From an uncultured Lachnospiraceae bacterium (GTDB lineage Bacteria; Bacillota; Clostridia; Lachnospirales; Lachnospiraceae), in NCBI GenBank assembly GCA_947629865.1, contig CANRFJ010000004.1, forward strand, positions 1 through 64,000: a DNA stretch of 64,000 bases, in the 5' to 3' direction. The position numbers and the translations under genes were made by a program. Positions 51,741 to 61,025 of the stretch are shown piece by piece; position 1 is the stretch's first letter, and every line of letters starts with the position of its first letter. The notes below the pieces were generated by a model. It ran no database searches and was not told the DNA's origin. It was given only the letters and a program-made list of their open reading frames with translations.

Positions 51741-51769
51741 TTGATTTTCCATGGCAGATATGCTATGAT
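51741..51769 (+). promoter_or_regulatory. Promoter for the Sir2-family gene
   Basis: TTGATT at 51741-51746 and TATGAT at 51764-51769 are 17 bp apart, starting four bases after the stop codon of the propeller gene. Confidence 0.55.
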
Positions 51770-51853
51770 GATATTATGGCAGTGTGAAACAACGGGATGC
51801 CGAAACAAAGTAAATCGTCGGCGACAGATAAGAGGCCGGAATGGAGGGATAGC

Positions 51854-52573
51854 ATGAATGAGACAGAGCAATTGAGACAATGGATCGAATCCAGCGACAA
51901 TATCGTATTTTTTGGCGGCGCCGGTGTGTCCACGGAGAGCAATATACCGGATTTTCGCAGTGTGGACGGCCTGTATAACCAGGAATACGACTACCCGCCG
52001 GAAACCATTCTCTCCCACACCTTTTTCATGAGAAAGCCGGAGGAGTTTTTCCGGTTTTACCGCAATAAAATGATTTTTAAGGACGCAGAGCCAAACAAGG
52101 CGCACCTGGCCCTGGCAAAACTGGAGGCCCAGGGAAAATTAAAGGCTGTGATTACACAGAACATCGACGGACTTCACCAGAAGGCCGGCAGCAAAGAGGT
52201 ACTGGAGCTGCACGGATCGGTTCTGCGCAACCGCTGTATGCAGTGTCACCAGTTCTTTTCACTGGAGGATATTCTTGAGAGGGACGGCGTCCCGCACTGT
52301 GATTGTGGCGGGATCATAAAACCGGAAGTCGTCCTGTACGAGGAGGGGCTGGACTCCTATCTTTTGGAAAAGGCCGTCTCCTATATCCGCAACGCGGATA
52401 TGCTCATAATCGGTGGCACGTCCTTGGCCGTCTATCCGGCCGCCGGACTAATCGACTACTATCAGGGGGACAGACTGGTACTCATCAATCGGGATTCAAC
52501 GGGCCGCGACCGCCAGGCAGACCTTGTCATCCGCGAACCGATCGGACAGGTTCTGGGAGAGGCCGTCGGATAG
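51854..52573 (+). CDS. cobB: Sir2-family NAD-dependent protein deacylase
   Basis: The 239-residue sirtuin has GGAGVSTESNIPDFRS, TQNIDGLHQKAG, the catalytic His in LELHGS, and a zinc site of CMQC and CDC (in HCDCGG), plus GGTSLAVYPAAG and LINRD. It removes acyl groups from lysine using NAD+. The ATG at 51854 is nine bases from GGAGG in the recurring CCGGAATGGAGG context at 51836-51847; the upstream in-frame start at 51797 is not supported. Convergent with the phosphoesterase gene. Confidence 0.94.
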   Translation: MNETEQLRQWIESSDNIVFFGGAGVSTESNIPDFRSVDGLYNQEYDYPPETILSHTFFMRKPEEFFRFYRNKMIFKDAEPNKAHLALAKLEAQGKLKAVITQNIDGLHQKAGSKEVLELHGSVLRNRCMQCHQFFSLEDILERDGVPHCDCGGIIKPEVVLYEEGLDSYLLEKAVSYIRNADMLIIGGTSLAVYPAAGLIDYYQGDRLVLINRDSTGRDRQADLVIREPIGQVLGEAVG

Positions 52574-52580
52574 ATTCCCG

Positions 52581-53696
52581 TCACTGAAAAGAGAGCCTCA
52601 GACAGGCAATTTCACTGGGCGCTGTGAGTTTCGCCGGAATTCCGTAGCCACCGGCTCCGGAAGTAGTAATGGCGCTCATGGCGCCATATTTTTTTTCGCC
52701 ATAGATCATATCGTTGAAAAAGGGAAGCATAATCCACGAAAAGGGATAGCGGCCCCCGTGGGTGTGGGCGCACAGTACGGCGTCGACTCCCATTTTTTCC
52801 ATCTCAGACAGATGGGACGGACGGTGGGACAGGACGATAATGGGACTGTCCGCGTCCAGATTTCCCAGCCAGTGCGACGGATCTATCTTCTCACTGTCCG
52901 TCTCGTCTCTGACGCCGACCAGCTGCACTCCGTCAGTGAGCCGGACAACCTGATCTCTCAGCACCACGATGCCGGCGCTCTCAAGAAGGGACGCCACGTC
53001 CTCTCTCAGACGATTTTCATGGTTGCCGTCCACATAGAATATTCCCTGTCCGGCGGAGAGCTCTTTCATGCGTTCCACGGCGTCCCGCTTTAACTCCTCC
53101 GTTGTATTCTCGTCAAATATATCTCCGAGGAGGACTACGATATCCGGTTTTTCCGCATTTACCTTTTCAATCAGTGAATCCAGTCCCCACCTCGTCACTC
53201 CGGTTCCAAGATGCAGGTCGGCCAGTACCGCAATATTGCACTCCTTCACCCCCGCCTCCTTCTGCACCGTCGCCGAGTATTCCCTGACCTGCACATACCT
53301 CATGCGAAACAAGGAGAAAATGCCGATACAGGCGGTGATTCCAAGAAAAACATAAAGGGATCTGGCCGGGTGGTTGAAAAAGCGATAGATTCTCCCGTTC
53401 TTCCCGCGTCTCTTGCCGACAAAACGGATAATTCCCCGAAAAAAACAGAGAACCGGCAGACAGAGCAGAACAGACAGATAGACGGCGCTGATAATCTGCA
53501 ATATTTCCCTGAAAACTTCTCCCGGCAGCGGAATACCGCAGTGACAAACAAACAGAGCCCCAAGCAGCAGCGCCTGGAGCACAATATACAGAGCATTGGG
53601 AATCCGGTTTCTCAGCCACAGATGATATCCCCGCAGAAGGGAATAGCCCGCAAACGCCAGGAAAACCAGAAAGCCTGCTGCAAGGAAAATCCACAT
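52581..53696 (-). CDS. Membrane-anchored metallophosphoesterase (YkuE-like)
   Basis: The 371-residue protein has about four N-terminal membrane segments (to residue ~135) and a calcineurin-like phosphoesterase domain with the metal motifs VLADLHLGTG, LLGDIFD, GNHENR and LSHRPSH, CAHTHGG. Members such as YkuE act on envelope substrates or UDP-lipid intermediates; the substrate here is unknown. It is followed upstream by the L,D-transpeptidase gene on the same strand, 13 bp apart, hinting at a wall-related role. Confidence 0.88.
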   Translation of the reverse strand: MWIFLAAGFLVFLAFAGYSLLRGYHLWLRNRIPNALYIVLQALLLGALFVCHCGIPLPGEVFREILQIISAVYLSVLLCLPVLCFFRGIIRFVGKRRGKNGRIYRFFNHPARSLYVFLGITACIGIFSLFRMRYVQVREYSATVQKEAGVKECNIAVLADLHLGTGVTRWGLDSLIEKVNAEKPDIVVLLGDIFDENTTEELKRDAVERMKELSAGQGIFYVDGNHENRLREDVASLLESAGIVVLRDQVVRLTDGVQLVGVRDETDSEKIDPSHWLGNLDADSPIIVLSHRPSHLSEMEKMGVDAVLCAHTHGGRYPFSWIMLPFFNDMIYGEKKYGAMSAITTSGAGGYGIPAKLTAPSEIACLRLSFQ

Positions 53697-53709
53697 TCCG
53701 TCTCACTCC

Positions 53710-55074
53710 TTAGTATACGACCACCGGCGTACCGATGCTGACGTAATCATATAACTTTGCCGCCGTTTCCGGAGGCATATTGACGCAGCCGTGGGAACCG
53801 CCGGTTTTATAAATCGTTCCCCCAAAGCGCCCGTGCCGCCACGGTGCGTCGTGAAGCCCCTGTCCGTCCCAGTTAAACGGCATCCAGTAATTCACATGGC
53901 TCCGATACCCCTGGACGGCAATGGTGCCAAGCCAACGGTCTCTCTGTTTTCCGAAGATGCGGTGAACGCCCTTCACGGTCTGCCTCTCCTTGGTGGGAAG
54001 TCCCGTCACCACCTTGGACTCCATAATCTTTTTGCCATTTTTGTAATACCATAGGTGCTGACGCTTCAGGCTCACTTCTACATAAGTATCGCCCACGTCG
54101 TCTTTGCCGTGCCGTGCCGCCACGTTCCGGTATATCGGCTCTGTGGTCTCCGACTTCTGCTTATCCAGAAGCTTCTTTATTTTCTTTGTCGTCTCGTCCT
54201 CATTGATCCACCAGCCGAGAATCCCGCCCCGAATCGTAACCACTCCATCTTTCGTCGTCTTGAATTTGCGTGTCTTTCCGTAAGTATTATAAGTTCGCGC
54301 CATCTGCCGGACAAATTCGGACACCCACTTCTTTTTCAGAACCAGTTTCCCGTCCTTATAGGACAGATGACGGCAGATCATAGCGCCATCGATCGTCTCT
54401 TTCTCTTTCCCGAAGGTAAATACAATGGACATATTTTTATATTTGCGGATCGTCTCATCTGCCGATGCCATGGCCGCGTCGGACGCCTTTACCTGCGGCT
54501 GGTTGCAATAGTCCTCCAGACGGTATTCCAGTTCATTGCCCTCCGCTATATCCGTCCGTATCTTTTCAAGCAGATTTTTATAATTGATATCGTCTCCGTA
54601 CACTTCCTCAACCAGATTCAGTTCCTCGTCAAAATATGCGTCTGCCGTATAGGCGGTCGCCTTCGGCAGCGCCTTTTGCAAAATCTCCTGCAGTTTTTCA
54701 TCTCTCACCTGGACTTTATCCGGTTTCAGCGACAGGACAACCTCTCTGCGAAACAGATAGTCAAGAAAAGAAATACGGCTCAGGCACCCCTGCACCTCTC
54801 CGCTGTCAAACTCCCGAAATACCGCCTGCGAAATATCTACCGCATAAGAAGTTCCGTCCTTCTTGAGATTGATGGAAAAACCGTCGGAGTGGTTCATGGA
54901 CTGCAGGGCTTCCTCCGCCGTCATACCGCTGACATCTGTGTTGCTCACCATGGCATGAGCGGAAAAACGGCCCGCATAAAATTCCCTGCTGCACACAAAA
55001 AACGCAGCAAGAAGCCCCAGAAAAACTACGGCGCCTGCTATCCCTCCGATGATAAACTTCTTATTCTCTTTCAT
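53710..55074 (-). CDS. L,D-transpeptidase (YkuD) with peptidoglycan-binding-like domain
   Basis: The 454-residue protein has one N-terminal membrane segment, two putative PG-binding_4-type regions and a C-terminal YkuD domain: VEVSLKRQHLWYYKNGKK, VVTGLPTKERQTVKGVHRI and the catalytic SHGCVNMPPETA. It cross-links stem peptides by 3-3 bonds that most beta-lactams do not block, or attaches proteins to peptidoglycan. The ATG at 55074 follows GGAGGAAGGG; the longer frame to 55191 runs into the tRNA gene and is excluded. Confidence 0.92.
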   Translation of the reverse strand: MKENKKFIIGGIAGAVVFLGLLAAFFVCSREFYAGRFSAHAMVSNTDVSGMTAEEALQSMNHSDGFSINLKKDGTSYAVDISQAVFREFDSGEVQGCLSRISFLDYLFRREVVLSLKPDKVQVRDEKLQEILQKALPKATAYTADAYFDEELNLVEEVYGDDINYKNLLEKIRTDIAEGNELEYRLEDYCNQPQVKASDAAMASADETIRKYKNMSIVFTFGKEKETIDGAMICRHLSYKDGKLVLKKKWVSEFVRQMARTYNTYGKTRKFKTTKDGVVTIRGGILGWWINEDETTKKIKKLLDKQKSETTEPIYRNVAARHGKDDVGDTYVEVSLKRQHLWYYKNGKKIMESKVVTGLPTKERQTVKGVHRIFGKQRDRWLGTIAVQGYRSHVNYWMPFNWDGQGLHDAPWRHGRFGGTIYKTGGSHGCVNMPPETAAKLYDYVSIGTPVVVY

Positions 55075-55150
55075 TTCCCTTCCTCCCCCTGGAAAACGGC
55101 CTCCAATGCCGGCAGAGAGACTGCCGGCAGAATGTAGGATAAATAAAGAA

Positions 55151-55236
55151 CGGAGACGGTGGGATTCGAACCCACGTGCCCGTGAAGGCAAAACGATTTC
55201 GAGTCGTTCTCGTTATGACCACTTCGATACGTCTCC
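55151..55236 (-). tRNA. tRNA-Ser(CGA)
   Basis: The 86-nt minus-strand sequence has a 7-bp acceptor stem (GGAGACG with CGTCTCC), an anticodon stem AACGA/TCGTT around loop CTCGAAA with anticodon CGA (reads UCG), a long class II variable arm and the T-arm GTGGGTTCGAATCCCAC. The 3' CCA is not encoded. No other tRNA is seen in the window. Confidence 0.95.
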
Positions 55237-55304
55237 AGAATAACTTATGCCATGATCGATGGCATCTTATAAATAAAAAGGCCAATTCTGATTAAACCAT
55301 TATT

Positions 55305-56285
55305 TTAACGATTTGTCAATGCCTGAATCAAAAACATTTCCGCAGCCAGCTGATCGGACAGATTCCCCTGCTTGAAATTTTCCTCGTATTCCAGCCTGTT
55401 ATTCAGCATGGCAAGCAGTTCTCCCCGCTTAAACATATCCGCCTGTTTTCCGTATTTAGCTATCGTAAAGGGGGGGACGCCGATCTTTCCCGCCATTTCA
55501 TTTCTATTCAGGCCCCTGGCGGATAATTCTTTGTACTGCAATAATATATTGATGTGCCGTGAAAAAAGGTGCAAAATCGACAGCGGGGACTCTCTGTTGG
55601 CGAGGAGGTCGTCATACAGCCGGAGAGCTCTGTCCCTCTCCCCCTGCGACACGGCGTCAATCATATCAAAGATTCTGGATACGGCCACTCCGGAACAGAC
55701 GGCGTCTACGTCCTCTCGACCGATGGAGTCGCGCTCTCCCGCATATCCGATGAGTTTATCCATCTCATTATTCAGAAATTCCATGTCCGTCCCCACGCGC
55801 TCAATCAGATGCTCTGCTGTGCGGGCGGAGATAGACTTGCCGTTTTTTTTGAGATAGGCTCCGATCCACGGCACCAGTTTGTCGGCGTTCCGCGGCTTGC
55901 ACTCTGTCACGCATCCCTTACTTGCAACCCATTTGTAAAGGCGGCTGCGCCTGTCCACCTCCCTCTCCACAAAAATGACATAGGTGGAGGCCGGAAAAGT
56001 CTCCAATATGTCCGGCATATCATTGGCGCTCTTGAAAAAACCGCTTTCCTGAATCAGGATTACCCGCTGGGACGCCATAAAGGGAAGGAGTTGTCCCACA
56101 TCGGCAATATCCGGCGTCTTTGCCGCCTCTCCCTGAAACACAGCGCAATTCATATCATCTCCGGGAACAGTGAGCTTCTCCATGAGCATACGCTTATAAT
56201 AGCGCACCATATACCACTCTCCGCCATACAGCAGATGAACCTGTGACAGGGTATCTCTCTTGAGTTCTTCATCAATTGTAAGCAT
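55305..56285 (-). CDS. holA: DNA polymerase III delta subunit
   Basis: The 326-residue protein matches HolA: LLYGGEWYMVRYYKRML at the start, ILIQESGFFKS, TECKPRNADKLVPWIGAYLKKNGKSIS and the C-terminal helical collar (YEENFKQGNLSDQLAAEMF). Delta opens the sliding clamp in the clamp loader. It sits downstream of comEC, the order common in Firmicutes. Confidence 0.94.
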   Translation of the reverse strand: MLTIDEELKRDTLSQVHLLYGGEWYMVRYYKRMLMEKLTVPGDDMNCAVFQGEAAKTPDIADVGQLLPFMASQRVILIQESGFFKSANDMPDILETFPASTYVIFVEREVDRRSRLYKWVASKGCVTECKPRNADKLVPWIGAYLKKNGKSISARTAEHLIERVGTDMEFLNNEMDKLIGYAGERDSIGREDVDAVCSGVAVSRIFDMIDAVSQGERDRALRLYDDLLANRESPLSILHLFSRHINILLQYKELSARGLNRNEMAGKIGVPPFTIAKYGKQADMFKRGELLAMLNNRLEYEENFKQGNLSDQLAAEMFLIQALTNR

Positions 56286-56352
56286 GGCGCGGCGCTCCCT
56301 TCCGAAAAAAACTGACTGTATTCATTTTACTACATCTTGTCATTTTTTCAAG

Positions 56353-58590
56353 TCATTTATAAGTATTTACCCGTATTTCCCCGCCTTCAAAATCCACAGT
56401 CACGGCCCCCGACTCCGCCGTGCACAGACATCGTGTACCGATTTTTGCCAGCCGCTCCAGCGTCTCTCCCGACGGGTGGCCGTACCGGTTATTCTCCCCG
56501 GCGGAAATGACAGAGACCTCCGGCCGCACTTTTTCCAGAAATTCCCAACTACTAGAACCGGCGGAACCGTGATGTCCCACCTTCAGATAGTCCACATCCT
56601 GAATCTGGTTCAGAATCTCCTCCTCCCCTGCCCTCTCCAGATCTCCGGTAAAAAGTCCGGTAAATCCCCTGTATTCCAGTTGAAGTACAAGCGAGTAGTC
56701 ATTCTCGCTCTCCCACTCATATCCATAGTACGGATGCAGACACTCCAGATTTAACTCCCCATATGCTTCCCTGTCTCCTCGCCCCATCTTCTGCACGGGA
56801 ATACCTGAGCGGCGGCAGGCGCTCTCCAGTTTTCTATATTCCTCGTCCTGTTTTCGTATGTCCGGCAGCACAATTTTTCCAATGTTAAAATTCATATAAT
56901 GCCTGTCCTGAATCATTTCCAGCAGGCCCCCTGTGTGGTCGCTGTCACTGTGGGTAAAAAAGACGGCATCGATTTTCTGTATTCCCTCATGCTTCAAAAA
57001 TCTGCTGATGCGGTATTTCCCCACCTCCTCTACATCAGAGCTTCCCCCGTCAATCAGAAGCACCGCCTCGCCGGTTCGGATAAGGATACAGTCACCCTGT
57101 CCCACGTCAAGGCTGGTAATCCGGAGGCGTCCGGACGGATAGGGCATGTGAAACAGCAACAGGGCGCAGGCAAGGAGCGGGAGCAGCCACCGGCTTTTCT
57201 GATTTTTCTTATTTATCTGTCTTTTATGATTTTCCTGTTTTTCTCGGTTTTCCCCTCTCTCCGCAATTTCCTCACTGCCGCTTCCTCCCCTTTTACCCCC
57301 TGCGCCTCTCCCGTATTTCCACAGGGCAAGCAGCGCATAATAGAGTAAAATCGGAATCGGGCCCGGCGGCCCGGTAATCACCACCGCCAGGGGAAGTTCC
57401 CGCACCCACCCGGCGGCAAGCTGATAATAGGATAAGATGGCATATACCGTTCCGGACAAAAAACGTCCGGCTCCCATACTGATAAAGGCCAGGACACTCC
57501 CCATTATGGACATCAAAAGGAGCGCGCCCGCAAGGGGAAGGACGACGGAATTCAGAAGTGCGCTGTAGGGGCTCATCTCATAATAGAAATACAATATCAC
57601 CGGAAGCGTCACAAGAAAGATACCGACGGAATCGCCAATCACATTCCAGAGAAAACCGCCGGAAGAAACTGCCTCCGAAAAATCGGGGACAAAGAGGCAG
57701 ATGCCCAGAATGGTTCCATAAGACAGCAGAAATCCGGCCTGAAACAGCGCCATGGGCTGGAGCCACAACTGAATCAGCGCCGCCAGAGCCAGAGCGTTCG
57801 GCCGGTCATAGTGCCGGCTCAACAGACGCGCCGCGAGCATACAGAGCATCATGATGATTGCCCGCGTCGCCGACACCGGAAATCCCGTCATCTCGCCATA
57901 GAGCAGCAGCACGCCCCCTGTACAGACGGCCGCCGCCTGCATGGGCATGACAAACCTTCGGAGGAAGAAAAAGAGGCCGGCTCCCAGAAAGGATATGTGA
58001 AGGCCCGAAATAGCCAGTATGTGCGCGATGCCTCCCTCCTGAAACAGTTCCTTTACATCTTCCTCTAAGGCGCACTTTTCCCCTAACAGCATGGCCGCGA
58101 CGATTCCTCCCTTATCTTGCGGGAGAAGGGCCATAATCGTATCAAACAGCCGGCTGCGCAGTTCATGCAGCCATTGTTTGCGCGGATTGTACTCCTGATT
58201 TTCTATGGTCAGTGATTTTGCAAAGACTTTGTACTGGATATTCTGACTGTGATAATACTGATATTCATTGAATTGTCCGGGATTTCCCGGTCTCTGAAAG
58301 GAATAGATCTCACCTTGTACGGAAAGAATGTTGCCGATTTTTATCCCCTGCGGGCCGTCCGGAAAATATAGTTTTACCCGACTGGCAAACGCCTTGCCCG
58401 ACTCGTCTGTCACATCACAGACAGTGAGGTTTTGTTTGTCCCCCTGTCCGTTTATTTCCTCCACCTGGCATCGCAGGCGCTTACTCTCTCCCCTGTATAT
58501 CCGCTCTGAACCTCTGCGCCCGTGGCCGTAAAATAAAATAATAGCCGCCACGGTAATCACCAACGCCACGCACAGTGGACGTCTTAACAC
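56353..58590 (-). CDS. comEC: ComEC/Rec2 DNA-uptake channel protein
   Basis: The 745-residue protein has an N-terminal OB-like region, a competence membrane domain with many segments (GGIAHILAISGLHISFLGAG, FPVSATRAIIMMLCML) and a C-terminal metallo-beta-lactamase-like domain with LDVGQGDCILIRTGE, FTHSDSDHTGG and VGHHGSAGSS. ComEC moves single-stranded DNA across the membrane in transformation. GTG at 58590 follows GGAGGGAGAG. comEA is 3 kb upstream. Whether the cells are competent is not shown. Confidence 0.95.
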   Translation of the reverse strand: MLRRPLCVALVITVAAIILFYGHGRRGSERIYRGESKRLRCQVEEINGQGDKQNLTVCDVTDESGKAFASRVKLYFPDGPQGIKIGNILSVQGEIYSFQRPGNPGQFNEYQYYHSQNIQYKVFAKSLTIENQEYNPRKQWLHELRSRLFDTIMALLPQDKGGIVAAMLLGEKCALEEDVKELFQEGGIAHILAISGLHISFLGAGLFFFLRRFVMPMQAAAVCTGGVLLLYGEMTGFPVSATRAIIMMLCMLAARLLSRHYDRPNALALAALIQLWLQPMALFQAGFLLSYGTILGICLFVPDFSEAVSSGGFLWNVIGDSVGIFLVTLPVILYFYYEMSPYSALLNSVVLPLAGALLLMSIMGSVLAFISMGAGRFLSGTVYAILSYYQLAAGWVRELPLAVVITGPPGPIPILLYYALLALWKYGRGAGGKRGGSGSEEIAERGENREKQENHKRQINKKNQKSRWLLPLLACALLLFHMPYPSGRLRITSLDVGQGDCILIRTGEAVLLIDGGSSDVEEVGKYRISRFLKHEGIQKIDAVFFTHSDSDHTGGLLEMIQDRHYMNFNIGKIVLPDIRKQDEEYRKLESACRRSGIPVQKMGRGDREAYGELNLECLHPYYGYEWESENDYSLVLQLEYRGFTGLFTGDLERAGEEEILNQIQDVDYLKVGHHGSAGSSSWEFLEKVRPEVSVISAGENNRYGHPSGETLERLAKIGTRCLCTAESGAVTVDFEGGEIRVNTYK

Positions 58591-58639
58591 GCTCTCCCTC
58601 CTTTTTACGCTCTGTCCCGTCTTATCGCATAGGTTTACA

Positions 58640-59590
58640 TTATCCCGCCGTCCCGCTCTCTGCCATCACCAGATCCAGATTTCTCTCAAAGGGCGCATTG
58701 AAGCCTGTGGTCTCCCCGTACTTCTCCTGCTGTTCTCCCTCCACGCTGAACTGCACCCGGCTCACATTCGAGAGCCCGCACAGCGTATTGACAATGGAAT
58801 AGATCACAATATCGCTTTTTACTTCCGGAAGCAGTTCCAGAAATTCCCGGCTGACATCGACATAACAGATATTGTCCCGTATGGTAATGCTGTTTACCAC
58901 CGTATTGGAGGGCACTGCCGGCAGCAGACCGGATATATCCGTATGGATACTTTCGGGGCCTGCTATCAGTTTTTCCATCAGCAGTCTGGCCAGCGGCCGC
59001 GCCGCATCATATGTAATCTCCGTATAGACCTCCACCAGTCTCTGTCCGGTACTGTCCGGAAAATACATTGTGACCTGTTTTCGCTGTTCTATATTCCGCT
59101 CATTCAGGCTGTCGATGAAACTGTCGCTGTTCATCAGTCCCACCGCTTTGCCCGACAGCATCAGCGGTTGATCCTCCACATAAAATTCCACATAATCGAC
59201 GCCGGACACCTGGCACAGCGTCTTGACAATGGCCGCCCGTGACAGAATTTCCTCCAGACCGCTTTTATTGTTATAAGAGGCCGAAAAATATACCGACAGT
59301 TTTGCCTCCTTGATCTGGAAGTCAAGCACCTCAAGTTCGGGGGCAATGGGGTTCTGACCTACTCCCTCACGGACGCCGGTGTGGAGCTGCTCCAGAAGTT
59401 CGGATAAAATTCCGACCGTATCCTGTGCCTGGCTCCGTATCCCGTAATCCTGCTTTATCAGTCCCGTCCCCTCCGTATCCATATAATATATCTGGTACAG
59501 ACCGGCCTCCGTCCCATCTGACTCTCCGGAACAGGATACAAGAAAGAGCGCCGATACCACAATGAGCATTTTATACATGATTCGTCTCAC
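58640..59590 (-). CDS. GerMN-domain lipoprotein
   Basis: The 316-residue product has a lipoprotein signal (ALFLVSCSGE, lipidated Cys near residue 20) and two GerMN domains, seen in ELLEQLHTG...LEVLDFQIKEAKLSVYFSASY and LMEKLIAGP...SNTVVNSITIRDNICYVDVSREF. GerMN proteins bind envelope partners in spores and vegetative cells. It follows the histidine kinase by 13 bp, as in walRK-lpqB-like clusters, so it may modulate that sensor. The GTG at 59590 is six bases from GGAGGAG. Confidence 0.88.
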   Translation of the reverse strand: MRRIMYKMLIVVSALFLVSCSGESDGTEAGLYQIYYMDTEGTGLIKQDYGIRSQAQDTVGILSELLEQLHTGVREGVGQNPIAPELEVLDFQIKEAKLSVYFSASYNNKSGLEEILSRAAIVKTLCQVSGVDYVEFYVEDQPLMLSGKAVGLMNSDSFIDSLNERNIEQRKQVTMYFPDSTGQRLVEVYTEITYDAARPLARLLMEKLIAGPESIHTDISGLLPAVPSNTVVNSITIRDNICYVDVSREFLELLPEVKSDIVIYSIVNTLCGLSNVSRVQFSVEGEQQEKYGETTGFNAPFERNLDLVMAESGTAG

Positions 59591-59603
59591 TTTATTCTCC
59601 TCC

Positions 59604-61025
59604 TCATTCCAGAAAGATTAACGGGATTCGCACGGTAAAGGTAGTTCCCTGCTGCTCCACGCTGTGTACTTTGATCGAGCCCCTGTGCAGCAGTATGGCG
59701 CTCCTGGTAATCGCCAGCCCCAGCCCGTTGCCGCCGGTCTCCCTTGAGCGGGCCTTGTCCACCCGGTAAAAGCGCTCGAAGATATTATCCTGCAATTCCT
59801 CCGGAATTCCCACTCCGGAATCCTCCACCTTCAGATAGAAAAATTTGTGATCCGCATTTAGCGATACCCTCACCCAGCCGTCGTCATAATTGTACTTCAC
59901 TGCATTCTCGATCAGGTTGCGGAAGGCCATGCCGAGCTTCACCTCGTCTATCTGGGCAGTGACCGGCCGGACACTCTCGAAGATAATCGATATATTTCTC
60001 TGGTCGGCAATCGGCTGTAACTGCTTTAATATGCTCTCCACAAATTCATTGATATTGACCTCGCTCACATTCACGTCAGAGGCATTTTTATCCATTTTAA
60101 CAAGGCTGAGAAGATCGTTGATAATCTTATTCATACGATCCAGTTCGTCAAGGATATCCGTCAAAAACTCCCTATATAGTTCCACCGGCGCCTCCTCCTG
60201 GCTAATCAGGGACTCTGCCAGCACCGTAACCGACGTCAGGGGAGTCTTCAGCTCGTGGGAGACGTTTGAGACAAATTCCTGTCTAGCTTCTTCAAGATTC
60301 TGCAAATCGCCGAGCATCAGGTTAAAGTCCTGGGAAATCTTCTCTACCTCCACAAAACCGTGAAGATCCATCGTCCCGCCCCGATCGCCCTGGGTGATGG
60401 TGGCGATAGAGGCGTCCACCTCCCTCAAAGGCTGGATCACCTGTCCCGAATAGAGAACGGAGCTCACAATGACGATTACTCCCAGCAGAAGAATCATTGT
60501 GAGGGAAATCGTCTCTACCGTCCGGTACATGCGGTTTACACTGCTCAGGGAAAAATTCATGATCACGGCGCCGTCGGCCGTATCCTTCTCTGTATAATAG
60601 ACCGGAAGCACGATCTGGACATCTTCCTTTCCCTCTCGGACAACCCTGACCTCATCGCCCCGTATGCACTGCAGAACTTCCTTTATCAGTATGGTTCGGT
60701 TTTCCTCCAGTCCATAAGTGTCGCGCACTACAACAAGGCCCGAATCCACGATCAGAATCCTTCCATTGTAAATGTCAGAAATCTGCGTCAGTTCCGAGTC
60801 CACTTCCGAAGTCAGATCGTTGCTGAGAAAGGCGGAGGAAACCACCAGATTGCACAGAATAGAACCTCTTGTCTGTAATTCGGCAATCTGCTGCGACACC
60901 GCCCTGGAGCGATATGTGCCCAAAAGAATCAGGGTGAAAATTATCAGCGGCAGAATACCGGTCAGAATCAACACACACAGGCTCTGGACACGCAGGCTTT
61001 TCAAGCCCTTTAGTCTATCCCTCAT
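59604..61025 (-). CDS. Membrane sensor histidine kinase (WalK/PhoR-like)
   Basis: The 473-residue kinase has two membrane segments bracketing an extracytoplasmic sensor region, a HAMP linker (QPLREVDASIATITQGDRGG), HisKA with FVSNVSHELKTPLTSV (phospho-His) and HATPase_c with RNLIENAVKYN, DSGVGIPEELQ and GGNGLGLAI. There is no PAS domain, unlike Bacillus WalK. The ATG at 61025 overlaps the end of the regulator gene by 11 bases. Neighbouring GerMN and wall genes suggest envelope sensing. The ligand is unknown. Confidence 0.92.
   Translation of the reverse strand: MRDRLKGLKSLRVQSLCVLILTGILPLIIFTLILLGTYRSRAVSQQIAELQTRGSILCNLVVSSAFLSNDLTSEVDSELTQISDIYNGRILIVDSGLVVVRDTYGLEENRTILIKEVLQCIRGDEVRVVREGKEDVQIVLPVYYTEKDTADGAVIMNFSLSSVNRMYRTVETISLTMILLLGVIVIVSSVLYSGQVIQPLREVDASIATITQGDRGGTMDLHGFVEVEKISQDFNLMLGDLQNLEEARQEFVSNVSHELKTPLTSVTVLAESLISQEEAPVELYREFLTDILDELDRMNKIINDLLSLVKMDKNASDVNVSEVNINEFVESILKQLQPIADQRNISIIFESVRPVTAQIDEVKLGMAFRNLIENAVKYNYDDGWVRVSLNADHKFFYLKVEDSGVGIPEELQDNIFERFYRVDKARSRETGGNGLGLAITRSAILLHRGSIKVHSVEQQGTTFTVRIPLIFLE

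Noticed and set aside
54055..55137. 360-residue plus-strand frame across the L,D-transpeptidase gene
   Set aside because: The minus-strand protein has the YkuD active site and a good ribosome site; the plus frame has neither.
55074..55191. Upstream extension of the L,D-transpeptidase gene
   Set aside because: The extension would be encoded by the tRNA-Ser gene and the intergenic region; the ATG at 55074 has a strong ribosome site.
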